Shown here piece by piece: positions 9,118 through 17,282 of a stretch of DNA of 64,000 bases. Numbering within the stretch: position 1 is the first letter of the stretch; the number at the start of each line of letters is the position of its first letter. This DNA is from Geodermatophilaceae bacterium URHA0031 (GTDB lineage: Bacteria; Actinomycetota; Actinomycetes; Mycobacteriales; Geodermatophilaceae): NCBI GenBank assembly GCA_000620205.1, contig JHVP01000008.1, positions 186,001 through 250,000 of the forward strand. The letters run 5' to 3'. Made by a program: the position numbers and the translations under genes. Under the pieces are notes generated by a model that saw nothing but the letters and a program-made list of their open reading frames with translations, ran no database searches and was not told where the DNA came from.

Positions 9118-9329
9118 TGGTCCTCTCACCGAGCCTCTCCGCGGACCTGCCCGCACGCTGCCGCTCCGCCCTCGGGTGCCGGGCGTCTGGTCACGGCCAA
9201 ACCTACCCTCAGGTGAGGTGAGAGTGCGCGGCGAGGACCCATCCGGCCTCCACCGGTCGAGCGGTACCGTCCTGTCGTCTGCGCCGCCTACCAGGGCGCC
9301 CATCCGAGCGACGAGGAGAGAGGGACCAG

Positions 9330-9773
9330 GTGGCCGACAGGTTGATGCGGATCGGCGAGCTCGCCGATCGCACGGGTCTGTCGCTACCGACACTCCGGCA
9401 CTACGACGAGACCGGGCTGCTCAGCCCCTCGGCCCGCACGGCGGGGAAGTTCCGGCTCTACAGCGAGGCGGACTACGAGAAGTTGATGGTCATCCGGCGG
9501 ATGAAGCCGCTGGGTTTCAGCGTCGAGGAGATGCGGGCCCTGCTCGTCGTGGTCGAGGGGCTGCGCCAGCCGGCCACGCCTCCCGGTGAGCGAGCCAGGC
9601 TGCGGACGACGTTGCGCGAGTTCCTCACCGCTGCGACGGAACGACGGGACCGGCTGCAGCGCCAACTCGACCGGGCCGACGAGTTCATCGCCGTGCTCCG
9701 CGCGGAGGAGCAGACGTCCACCGCGGTCGCCGCCGCGCCGCCGACCTCGGAGGACTGCGGCCTGCCCTCCTGA
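9330..9773 (+). CDS. MerR-family transcriptional regulator
   Basis: A 147-residue DNA-binding protein. The winged helix-turn-helix is at the N-terminus: MRIGELADRTGLSLPTLRHYDETGLL, then the wing SARTAGKFRLYSEADYEKL. It is followed by the dimerisation coiled coil (RLQRQLDRADEFIAVL). The tail is short and has one Cys, so metal sensing of the classical kind is not supported. Start GTG at 9330 has GAGGAGAGAGGG upstream. Divergent from the acyltransferase gene, with 212 bases between, so it may regulate it (inference from position only). Confidence 0.85.
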   Translation: MADRLMRIGELADRTGLSLPTLRHYDETGLLSPSARTAGKFRLYSEADYEKLMVIRRMKPLGFSVEEMRALLVVVEGLRQPATPPGERARLRTTLREFLTAATERRDRLQRQLDRADEFIAVLRAEEQTSTAVAAAPPTSEDCGLPS

Positions 9774-9794
9774 GCGCAGGAAGACAGGCCGCAG
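9755..9794. terminator. hairpin between convergent MerR and oxidoreductase genes
   Basis: CTGCGGCCTG (9755-9764) pairs perfectly with CAGGCCGCAG (9785-9794). A smaller TCCTG/CAGGA pairing sits inside the loop. It lies over the MerR stop codon and before the end of the leftward gene, so it could serve both. Confidence 0.6.
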
Positions 9795-9808
9795 GCACGG
9801 CACCGGCG

Positions 9809-11134
9809 TCAGCGCGGCGCGGTCACCGCACCGACGGGCGCGGCCGCCGCGCTGCCGAAGAAGACCTCGTCCTGCTCGGCACGCAACTGGTCGACCAGCC
9901 GGCCGGCGGGCAGTTCGACGTCGGCGTAGCTGATCACCTCGTCCTTGCGCACGGACCGCAGCAACCGGGCGCCCTCGGCCAGCCCCACCGGGAGCAGACC
10001 CTCCCGATGGGCGACGTCGGCCCGCTCGGCCTCCCCGTAGTAGTGGTAGCCGCCCGGGCGGTCGAGCTCGGTGCCCGCCGCCAGGTCGGTCTTGGCCAAC
10101 GTGACGACGTCGACCTGCGGTGCACCCAGCGGCCGGATCGTCGCGTCCCCGAGCAGCGCCGCCCGGGCCACGGTGATCGGCACCTCGAAGTGGCAGAGGT
10201 GGTAGGGGGTGTAGAAGCTGTACAGCGGACCGGTGCCGAGCTTGTAGAGCTCCAGGTAGTGCCGCTGCTTCGGGTCGTCGTGCTCGGCCAGGACGAAGAC
10301 GCCCGGGCCGGGCTTCGCGCCCACGACGTAGTCCACCACGCCGCCGAGCGCGCGGAGCTCCTCGACGTCGTACACGCCGGTGAGCTCGTCCACGTGGCCG
10401 GTGTGGTCCATGGCGTACAGCCCGCGCCTGGGCACCGTGAGCCCGGCAGCATTGGCGACCAGCGCCTGCTCCACGGACACCTTGGTGCCGTCGGCGAAGC
10501 TCGTCACCATCCACGGGTCCTGACCCCACCGCTTGGCGAAGCCCTCCTGGGTGGTGGGGTTGCGGTACGGGTCCTGCAGGCCCTTGATGTTGCCGGCCAC
10601 CCTCGGGGTGAGGCCGAGCTGGCGGACGAACCGGATGAGGTTCATCTGCACGCCCGGCTGGTCGCCGTCGGCGCCCGTGTACACGATGCCGGCGGCGTCG
10701 GCCTTGGTCACCAGCAGCGGGCCGAGAGTCGCGTCGACCTCGGCATTGAGCAGCACCAGGTGCTTGCCGGCGGCGATGCAGGCGAGGGCGAGCTCGGCAC
10801 CGAAGGGCACCGAGCCGGTCGCGTCGACGACGACGTCCACCCGGTCGCTGGCGAGCAGGACGGCGAAGTCGTCGGTGATGGCGACCTCGCCGGCACCGGC
10901 GATCCGGTCGACTGCCGCGCCGGACTCCGCCGAGGCAGGCGTACCGCCGGCCTCGGTGACGATCGCGGCCGCCTTGCCGGCCGTGCGGTTGGAGACGGCG
11001 ACCAGCTGCATGCCGGGGGTGCTGTTGAGGACCTGGTTCACCAGCCCGCGTGCCATGAAACCTGCGCCGACCAGCCCCATGCCCACCGGACGGCCCTCGG
11101 TCTGGCGCTGGGCCAGCAGGGTGTCGACGATCAC
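9809..11134 (-). CDS. NAD(P)-dependent oxidoreductase with SAF-type C-terminus
   Basis: A 441-residue protein of the COG4091-like (homoserine-dehydrogenase-related) group. An N-terminal Rossmann fold (VGMGLVGAGFMARGLVNQ) is followed by a central region with GADGDQPGVQ and a C-terminal SAF-like domain (KTDLAAGTELDRPGGYHYYGEAE; LLPVGLAEGARLLRSVRKDE). SAF domains occur in antifreeze-like sugar-acid enzymes and in oxidoreductases that act on branched or deoxy sugars. Start GTG at 11134 overlaps the upstream stop by four bases. Last gene of a three-gene operon with a 3,5-epimerase-like protein and an SDR, so a sugar-nucleotide substrate is likely. The exact reaction is unknown. Confidence 0.75.
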   Translation of the reverse strand: MIVDTLLAQRQTEGRPVGMGLVGAGFMARGLVNQVLNSTPGMQLVAVSNRTAGKAAAIVTEAGGTPASAESGAAVDRIAGAGEVAITDDFAVLLASDRVDVVVDATGSVPFGAELALACIAAGKHLVLLNAEVDATLGPLLVTKADAAGIVYTGADGDQPGVQMNLIRFVRQLGLTPRVAGNIKGLQDPYRNPTTQEGFAKRWGQDPWMVTSFADGTKVSVEQALVANAAGLTVPRRGLYAMDHTGHVDELTGVYDVEELRALGGVVDYVVGAKPGPGVFVLAEHDDPKQRHYLELYKLGTGPLYSFYTPYHLCHFEVPITVARAALLGDATIRPLGAPQVDVVTLAKTDLAAGTELDRPGGYHYYGEAERADVAHREGLLPVGLAEGARLLRSVRKDEVISYADVELPAGRLVDQLRAEQDEVFFGSAAAAPVGAVTAPR

Positions 11135-11700
11135 GCGGGCACCCCCGCGGCGAACAGCGCCCGGTTGGCCTCGTGGTCGAACGCCGGCCAGGCCGTGTCC
11201 TTCTCCGACACCACGGTCACCGCGGTCGGCCAGGTGATGCCGAAGGCCGGGTCGTCGTGCCGGTAACCCACCTCGGCGCCGGGCGCGTACGGGACACTGA
11301 CCATGTACAGCACCTCGGTGTCGTCGGTCAGCGTCTGGTAGGCGTGCGCCAGGTGCGGTGGGAGGTAGAGCGCCGCACCGTTCTCGGCGCTCAACTCCAC
11401 CTGCACGCGCTTCAGGTAGGTGGGCGAGTCCGGCCGGACGTCGACGGCGACGTCGACGATGGCCCCGCGGGTGCACCGGATGAACTTCGACTCCGGGTGA
11501 CCGGGCAGCGACAGGTGCAGCCCGCGGACCGTGCCGGCCCGGTGGTTGAACGAGATGTTGCAGTGCGCGATCTCGTCGATCAGGCCGTGGGCGGCGAACT
11601 CCTCCTCGGCGAACCCGCGCGCGAACCAGCCGCGCTCGTCCTCCCGGCGCTCCAACTCCACGAGGTGGACGCCGTCCACCTCCAGCGGGGTGAACTTCAC
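11131..11700 (-). CDS. dTDP-4-dehydrorhamnose 3,5-epimerase-like cupin
   Basis: A 189-residue RfbC-type protein. The catalytic His is in TVRGLHLSLPG, followed by KFIRCTRGAIVDVAVDVR, a Tyr in VLYMVS, and DPAFGITWP near the end. The usual GFAHGF segment is changed to HLAHAYQ, so specificity may differ from true RmlC. GTG at 11700 overlaps the SDR stop (GTGA), and its own stop overlaps the next start, so all three genes are translationally coupled. It would epimerise a 4-keto sugar nucleotide in the cytoplasm. A second, more canonical copy is at 36349-36936. Confidence 0.8.
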   Translation of the reverse strand: MKFTPLEVDGVHLVELERREDERGWFARGFAEEEFAAHGLIDEIAHCNISFNHRAGTVRGLHLSLPGHPESKFIRCTRGAIVDVAVDVRPDSPTYLKRVQVELSAENGAALYLPPHLAHAYQTLTDDTEVLYMVSVPYAPGAEVGYRHDDPAFGITWPTAVTVVSEKDTAWPAFDHEANRALFAAGVPA

Positions 11701-12722
11701 GAGGCGCTCCAGTACAGCTTCGGGTCGACCTGGTGGGTGCGCATCAGGTACTCGATCTGCTTGAGCCGCGTGTGGCCGCGACCGGTGAAGGTGCTCTCGT
11801 CCATGTCGATCGACTGGAACACCTGGTGCAGCTGCGCCGCGCCGGCCTTGGCGTCCCAGTCGGTGTCGTACCCGGGCAGGACCTCGCGGATGTGGTCGAA
11901 GGCCACCCGGTAGCTGCGGTTGTCCGCACTCGGGTCGCCGAAGGTCAGCTGGCACCCCGGGAACTCGGCGGCCACGATCTCGGCGATGTCCCGGACGCGG
12001 TAGTTGTTCGACTCGCTGCCGACGTTGAAGACCTCGTTGTGGACCCGCTCGCGGGGGCTCTCCACCGTCATCCGGATCGCCTTGGCGATGTCCAGGGCAT
12101 GGACCAGCGGCCGCCACGGCGAGCCGTCGCTGGTCATGGCGATCTTACCCGTGGTCCAGGCAAGACCCGAGAGGTTGTTCAGCACGATGTCGAAGCGCAT
12201 TCGTGGGCTGGCACCGAACGCGGTGGCGTTGCGCAGGAAGGTCGGCGAGAAGTCGTCGGAGGCCATCGCCGAGACGTCCCGCTCCACGAGCGCCTTGCAG
12301 CGGGCATAGGCGGTCTGCGGGTCGACCGGGCTGGACTCGTCGACGATGCCCTCGGCCACCCCGTACACGCTGCACGAGGACATGTAGACGAACCGCGGGA
12401 CGCCGGCCGCCCGGGCGGTCTCGGCGAGCTTCACCGAACCGTGGTGGTTGATGTCGTAGGTGACGTCACCGATCAGGTCACCGATGGGGTCGTTCGACAA
12501 CTCGGCCATGTGGACGACGGCGTCGACGCCCTCGAGGTGCTGCACCTCGAGGTTGCGGATGTCCAACGCCAGGGTCAGCGGCACCCGGTCCAGACCTGGG
12601 TACAGCCACCCGTTCTTGTAGTAGCCGGTGTCGACGCCGATGACGTCATGTCCGGCCCGGAGCAGCTCCTGGGCGGTGAGGCAGCCGAGGTATCCCTCGG
12701 TGCCGGTGACCAGTACGCGCAC
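11697..12722 (-). CDS. extended SDR NAD-dependent sugar epimerase/dehydratase
   Basis: A 341-residue extended short-chain dehydrogenase. The nucleotide-binding turn reads VTGTEGYLG. The active site has SSCSVYG and YARCK (YxxxK). Conserved downstream blocks are SPTFLRNATAFG and [21 protein letters not shown] at 12722 is favoured because AGGG lies five bases upstream; GTG at 12734 would add four residues. First gene of the operon with the epimerase-like and SAF-type genes. It is a close relative of the SDR at 31061-32083 (same blocks in the same order), which suggests the two handle related sugar nucleotides. Confidence 0.85.
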   Translation of the reverse strand: MRVLVTGTEGYLGCLTAQELLRAGHDVIGVDTGYYKNGWLYPGLDRVPLTLALDIRNLEVQHLEGVDAVVHMAELSNDPIGDLIGDVTYDINHHGSVKLAETARAAGVPRFVYMSSCSVYGVAEGIVDESSPVDPQTAYARCKALVERDVSAMASDDFSPTFLRNATAFGASPRMRFDIVLNNLSGLAWTTGKIAMTSDGSPWRPLVHALDIAKAIRMTVESPRERVHNEVFNVGSESNNYRVRDIAEIVAAEFPGCQLTFGDPSADNRSYRVAFDHIREVLPGYDTDWDAKAGAAQLHQVFQSIDMDESTFTGRGHTRLKQIEYLMRTHQVDPKLYWSAS

Positions 12723-12902
12723 GTTCGCCCTCACCTCGTCGACGTTCTGAGAACAGAGACCGTACCTCGGCGGGCTGCAGCCGTGTGACGCTGCGTCACC
12801 ACCCTGGGTGCCCGGCCACCGTCCAACAGCCCTGCGACCGGCCTCTCACCTGCCGTCCCCACGCTGCGTGACGATTCGGCTGCATGCCCGCCGATCACCC
12901 GA

Positions 12903-13964
12903 TCAGGTGGTCGGCTGGAGCGGTCCGACCACCATCGTCGCGTCCAGGTCGGCGATCCGGGCTGCTCCCGCCACGGCCAGCACGTGACGCAGGTCCTCGG
13001 CGAGGGCGTCCAGGGCGGCGGTCACCCCGGCGGCCCCCTCCGCCGCCAGAGCCCACAGCAGCGGACGGCCGACCAGCACGGCGTCGGCCCCCAGCGCTAG
13101 GGCGACGAGCGCGTCCAGACCGCTGCGGATCCCCCCGTCCACGAGGACCGGGACCCGGCCGGCGACACCGGCCAGGACATCGGCCAGGGCCAGCGCACTG
13201 GGCAGTGCCCGGTCCAGCTGCCGCCCCCCGTGGTTGGACACGATGACGCCGGCCGCGCCTGCGTCCAGGCACCGAGCAGCCTCGTCACCACGGAGGACGC
13301 CCTTGACGAGGACCGGCAGGCCGCTGACCTCGGCGAGCTCGCTGATCACCGCCGGGGTCATCGACGGGTCCTGCTCGGCGGACTCCCGGGCGACCGACCC
13401 GGGCACCAGGTGCTGGGCGAGGTTGACCAGGTACTGGTCGTCGGGCACCGAGATCCGGACGCCGCTCACCCTGCCCTTGCGACCGACGTAGGGGGTGTCG
13501 ACGGTGAGCACGACCGCACCCGCCCCGGCGTCGGCCGCCCGCCGCACGAGGGCATGGGTCAGCGCACGGTCACGCATGCCGTAGGCCTGGAACCACCACG
13601 GGCCGGTCGCGGCCGCGGCGACGTCCTCGATCCTCCTGGAGGAACGGGTGGAGAGCACCGCCAGGGCGCCGGCCCGTCCGGCCCCGGCGAAGGTCGCGCA
13701 CTCCCCCTCGGGGTGGGCGAGGGCGTGGAAGGCCATCGGCGCGACGACGAAGGGCGACGTCAGCCGGCTGCCGAGCAGGTCCACGCCCAGCTGCACGTCG
13801 GTGACGTCGCGGAGCACCCGGGGACGCAGCCGGAACGCTCGCCAGGCCGCCTCCGCCTCCAGCGCCGTGACCTCGTCACCCGAGCCGGCCGCGTAGTAGT
13901 CGTAGACGGCTGGGTCGAGGCCGGCCTGCGCCGCCTGTTCCTGCCGGCCGAGCAGTGGGTGCAC
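12903..13964 (-). CDS. FMN-dependent alpha-hydroxyacid oxidase/dehydrogenase
   Basis: A 353-residue TIM-barrel flavoprotein of the lactate oxidase / glycolate oxidase / mandelate dehydrogenase family. It oxidises a 2-hydroxyacid to a 2-keto acid. Signature residues: YDYYAAGSGDE, WWFQAYGMRDR, VLVKGVLRGDEA (Lys), VSNHGGRQLD (catalytic His and substrate-binding Arg), DGGIRSGLDA and GRPLLW for FMN phosphate. GTG at 13964 has AGGAAGAGG upstream; the open frame to 14048 is ignored. It does not obviously belong to polysaccharide synthesis and may be metabolic cargo. Substrate unknown. Confidence 0.85.
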   Translation of the reverse strand: MHPLLGRQEQAAQAGLDPAVYDYYAAGSGDEVTALEAEAAWRAFRLRPRVLRDVTDVQLGVDLLGSRLTSPFVVAPMAFHALAHPEGECATFAGAGRAGALAVLSTRSSRRIEDVAAAATGPWWFQAYGMRDRALTHALVRRAADAGAGAVVLTVDTPYVGRKGRVSGVRISVPDDQYLVNLAQHLVPGSVARESAEQDPSMTPAVISELAEVSGLPVLVKGVLRGDEAARCLDAGAAGVIVSNHGGRQLDRALPSALALADVLAGVAGRVPVLVDGGIRSGLDALVALALGADAVLVGRPLLWALAAEGAAGVTAALDALAEDLRHVLAVAGAARIADLDATMVVGPLQPTT

Positions 13965-14034
13965 TGGTGATCCTCTTCCTCCACGCCTGGGACGGCGCAC
14001 ATTGTCGTCCCGACGAGGACCGCGGCCGTCGTCC

Positions 14035-14067
14035 GGCTCCGGAGTCACCCGTCCGGGTGACGGAGCC
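14035..14067 (-). terminator. bulged hairpin after the second GH26-like gene
   Basis: GTCACCC (14044-14050) pairs with GGGTGAC (14055-14061). An outer GGCTCC (14035-14040) pairs with GGAGCC (14062-14067), leaving a 3-base bulge. It sits directly downstream of the hydrolase stop on the minus strand. Confidence 0.6.
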
Positions 14068-14072
14068 GGGCC

Positions 14073-15056
14073 TCACCAGAGCCGGGCGTAGACCTCGGCG
14101 GAGCGGGGCAGGCGGGTGTCCGGGAACAGCGAGAACGCGTTCCCGTCCTGCACGACGTTGAAGTAGACCTCGTAGCGGAGCTGCCCCGGGCCGGTCCCGG
14201 CGTTCGCCGCGAAGAAGGCGTGCATCTGCTCCATCCACACGGCGGAGTCGCCGAACGCGGCGTGGGACCCCCACTCGCTGACGGCGAAGGGCAGCCCGAC
14301 CTCCCGGGCGAACTCGAGGTGCCGCTGGATCCCCCGCGGGCCGCCGAACTGGTCGTAGGACAGGGCCGTCTCCTGGAAGGACTCGGCGGTGTCGAGGAAC
14401 GGCCAGCCGTTGTAGTAGCTCACCGACACGACGTCGGCCTGCCCCGGCCCGGGGAAGGCCTGCCGCCAGTCCGTGCCGAAGGAGCCGGCGCTCTCCCGGT
14501 TCGGGGAGAACACCAGCTGGGAGGTCGGGAAGAGCTGCTGCTGCAGCGCCCGGAAACGGTGCCAGGCGGCGATGAAGTCGCCGACCGAGTCCGGGGTGAC
14601 CGACCACGGGAACCAGCTGCCGTTGAACTCGTGCGCGAACCGGATGTAGAGGGTGCCCTCGTGGCTGGACCACAGCGCCGCTGCGCGGCGGAGGGACTCC
14701 GCCCACCGGTCGTCGTAGGCGCCCTGCGCCGCCTGCGCCCAGGTCTCGCCGTGATCGATGGCGCCGATGGCGATCTCCAGGTCACCCGACCAGGTGGCGA
14801 ACTCGCCCTGCAGCGGCCAGAGCTCGAGCTGGCCGGCGGCGGAGTCGGCCCAGGTTGCCGCGATGGACACCGGGGACCCGCGCCACTGGTCGAAGGAGCC
14901 GTCGGCGACGCCGGCGCCGGAGGCGCCCGACGTCCAGGCCGGCGCTCCGTCCACCTGCCCCCCGTCCGGGGACGCCCCCGCGGGCGACCACCCGGTCAGC
15001 ACCAGGAGCGCACTGGAGACCACACCGACCACGACAGCTCGTACCGACCCGATCAC
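14073..15056 (-). CDS. secreted GH26-like glycoside hydrolase
   Basis: A 327-residue protein with a signal peptide (VVVGVVSSALLVLTGWSPAGA) and a GH26-like domain. RFAHEFNGSWFPW carries the acid/base Glu and AVSEWGSH the likely nucleophile Glu. The family-style start of the domain (SGASGAGVADGSFDQWRGSP) closely matches the 5004-6407 protein, but there is no long linker. GTG at 15056 is the first sensible start. Probably an extracellular endo-glycanase acting on the locus' own polymer (inference), comparable in role to depolymerases found in other exopolysaccharide loci. Divergent from cysC. Confidence 0.85.
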   Translation of the reverse strand: MIGSVRAVVVGVVSSALLVLTGWSPAGASPDGGQVDGAPAWTSGASGAGVADGSFDQWRGSPVSIAATWADSAAGQLELWPLQGEFATWSGDLEIAIGAIDHGETWAQAAQGAYDDRWAESLRRAAALWSSHEGTLYIRFAHEFNGSWFPWSVTPDSVGDFIAAWHRFRALQQQLFPTSQLVFSPNRESAGSFGTDWRQAFPGPGQADVVSVSYYNGWPFLDTAESFQETALSYDQFGGPRGIQRHLEFAREVGLPFAVSEWGSHAAFGDSAVWMEQMHAFFAANAGTGPGQLRYEVYFNVVQDGNAFSLFPDTRLPRSAEVYARLW

Positions 15057-15350
15057 CGCGCCATCGTGCCCCGCTCCGGGACCGGGCTCAGGTCCGGGGT
15101 AGCCAGAACCGACCCGCGCCCGGGTGCGATCAGCACGCCAGCGCCGACGGGTCCCGCCCCCACCACGCCGGCGACGACCGCTCCCGGCGACGCGACCCCG
15201 AGCGGCAGCAGTCCCGGGGCGACGTCGCTACCCCGGCTCCCAGCACCCCGTCGGAGGTCGGCCCCGGTTTCTCAGCTCCTCGCTGCCCGGTCCGAGGTCC
15301 TCGGCTCCCCCACCGGTCGCGCCGAGCGGCGGATTGCCACACTGCAGCCC

Positions 15351-16379
15351 ATGGCCTCCACCCGGACCCGGCTGTCGCACGCCCAGCTCGCCGACCTGGC
15401 CCGGCACGCCTTCGGCCTGACGCCCGGCGCACCCGACCTCGCCCCGGACACCGAGTTCGAGGACGCCGAGGGCGTCCTGGTCGCCACCACCGGCCCCGAC
15501 GGGCTGACCGTCCACGAGATCCCGCGCTGGCGCTCGCCGGCCAGCGTCCGCGCCGAGCTGCAGGCGCGCGGCTGGACCGAGCCGGCCGCCTGGGTCGGCA
15601 CGCCGCCGGACAGCGACGCCGGCCTGCCCGACCGGCTGCTGGTGCTGCTCCCGGTGGCCGGCACCGCCCCCGACTCGGCCGTCATCTCCCTGGGCGCCGC
15701 CGTCTGGGCCGACCGCGCGGCGGGGCGGGAGACCCTCGTCGTCCCGGTGCCGGTGACCGCCGCCGAACCGGAGGTCGGCTGGCTGGAGCTGGCCACCGCC
15801 TACGGCGCGGGGCCGGTCGCCAGCCACGTCGACCCCGCGCCGCCGCACACCGGCGGGCGCGCGGTGATGTTCACCGGGCTCTCCGGCGCCGGGAAGTCGA
15901 CGATCGCCAACCGGCTGGTCCAGCTGCTGCTCGAGGGCGGGCACACGGTCACGCTGCTGGACGGTGACGACGTGCGCACGCACCTGTCCGCCGGGCTCGG
16001 GTTCTCCAAGGCCGACCGGGACACCAATGTCCGCCGGATCGGCTGGGTGGCCGCGCAGATCGCCAAGCACGGGGGCCTGGCGGTGTGCGCGCCGATCGCG
16101 CCCTACGCCGCGACCCGCGCCGACGCCCGCCGGCTGGTGGAGGACCAGGCCGGGCCGGGCTCGTTCGTCCTGGTGCACGTGGCGACGCCGCTGGAGGAGT
16201 GCGAGGCCCGCGACCGCAAGGGCCTGTACGCGAAGGCCCGCCGCGGGGAGATCGCCGAGTTCACCGGCATCAGCGACCCCTACGAGGAGCCCACCGACGC
16301 CGAGCTGACGATCGACACCCGCTCGTCGAGCGTCGAGCAGAGCGCCCAGCTGGTGCTGGCCTACCTCGGCGGCAACTGA
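15351..16379 (+). CDS. cysC: adenylyl-sulfate (APS) kinase with N-terminal extension
   Basis: Makes PAPS from APS and ATP. The C-terminal ~190 residues are a full APS kinase: P-loop GLSGAGKSTIA, DGDDVRTHL, GLGFSKADRDTNVRRI, APYAATRADAR and RKGLYAKARRGEI...FTGISDPYEEP. The N-terminal ~170 residues are extra; most CysC proteins are near 200 residues. They look like a degenerate PUA-like N-domain of ATP sulfurylase (EDAEGVLVA...LTVHEIPRW). Start ATG at 15351; the much longer open frame upstream is the shadow of the divergent hydrolase. The 3' end overlaps the convergent membrane protein gene by 19 bases. With cysQ nearby this hints at sulfation chemistry, though no sulfotransferase was found here. 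Confidence 0.9.
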   Translation: MASTRTRLSHAQLADLARHAFGLTPGAPDLAPDTEFEDAEGVLVATTGPDGLTVHEIPRWRSPASVRAELQARGWTEPAAWVGTPPDSDAGLPDRLLVLLPVAGTAPDSAVISLGAAVWADRAAGRETLVVPVPVTAAEPEVGWLELATAYGAGPVASHVDPAPPHTGGRAVMFTGLSGAGKSTIANRLVQLLLEGGHTVTLLDGDDVRTHLSAGLGFSKADRDTNVRRIGWVAAQIAKHGGLAVCAPIAPYAATRADARRLVEDQAGPGSFVLVHVATPLEECEARDRKGLYAKARRGEIAEFTGISDPYEEPTDAELTIDTRSSSVEQSAQLVLAYLGGN

Positions 16380-17224
16380 AGGCGGCTGCGCCGCGGGGCC
16401 AGCGTCCCGGGGGCGTCGAGGGTGGCGGCGTCGGCCTGGCGGCGGAGCAGCCAGTCGGCCGGGAGCACGAGCCGCGGCGCGACACCGACCAGGACGGCGG
16501 TGAGGACGGCGACCGCGCCGAACGCCTCACCGGTCTCCTCGACGAAGGTCGCGGCGGCGGTCCAGTAGGCGCTGGCGCCGGCGTGCCCGATGAGCGAGGT
16601 GACCCCGGAGAGGCCCACGGCAGCGGAGGCGTAGAGGCCGAAGGCGATGAGCATCCGGCGCCGGTCGCGGCGCTCGGTGCGGCTGAGCCACCACAGCGCG
16701 ACCAGGACGACGGCGACGACGGCGGCGCTGAGCAGGGTGGCGAGGAGCGGCCGGTCGCCGAGCCCGAGTGCGTCGATCGCGCCGGAGTGCACGGTCCCGC
16801 CGGCCTTGATCTCCCCGATCAGGGCGGCGACCACGCCGGTGGCGATCCACCACGGCCGGCGTCCAGGTGCGCGGACGGCCCCGGCGGCAGCGGCCACGGC
16901 GGCGGCGAGGAACAGCCCGGCGACGAACATCCGGGGCAGCGACAGCGGGGCGTCCATCGACCAGAGCCGGGCGGTGGTCTCGTGGCCGGAGGTGCGGACG
17001 ACGAAGCCGGCGGTCTCCAGTGCGGCGGCCGTGAGCAGCAGCGCGAAGGCCAGCGGCGGGACGGGGATGCGGCGGGTGCGGACGGGCGCGACAGCGGGCG
17101 TCGGCCCCGGGCCGAGGGTGGAACCCTCGCGGCGGTCGGCCTCGCGCAGCGCCATCCCGATCAACGGCGCGACGACGACCGACAACCCGACCCAGCCCAC
17201 GAGAGCCCAACCCCACCACGCCAT
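16361..17224 (-). CDS. polytopic membrane protein of unknown function
   Basis: A 287-residue protein with about seven hydrophobic helices, beginning MAWWGWALVGWVGLSVVVAPLIGMAL. A Pro/Arg-rich cytoplasmic segment follows the first helix, and a conserved-looking acidic patch AATFVEETGEAFGAVAVL lies in a late helix. The tail is basic (LAPRRSRLQLPPR). I do not recognise the family. ATG at 17224 has a weak GGG upstream. It lies between cysC and the four-gene synthase-type operon but on its own promoter. Its last 19 bases overlap the end of cysC. Confidence 0.65.
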   Translation of the reverse strand: MAWWGWALVGWVGLSVVVAPLIGMALREADRREGSTLGPGPTPAVAPVRTRRIPVPPLAFALLLTAAALETAGFVVRTSGHETTARLWSMDAPLSLPRMFVAGLFLAAAVAAAAGAVRAPGRRPWWIATGVVAALIGEIKAGGTVHSGAIDALGLGDRPLLATLLSAAVVAVVLVALWWLSRTERRDRRRMLIAFGLYASAAVGLSGVTSLIGHAGASAYWTAAATFVEETGEAFGAVAVLTAVLVGVAPRLVLPADWLLRRQADAATLDAPGTLAPRRSRLQLPPR

Positions 17225-17282
17225 GTCCCTGTCATCGGTCAGACCGCGGCGGTGCTTGACCGATACCTGGAGGTCGCTCGCA

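Noticed and set aside
9118-9393. N-terminal extension of the second acyltransferase
   Set aside because: It would overlap the start of the divergent MerR gene and carries no membrane or conserved segment.
14220-15350. Very long N-terminal extension of cysC
   Set aside because: It lies antisense to the GH26-like gene and has no recognisable domain; ATG 15351 begins plausible protein sequence.
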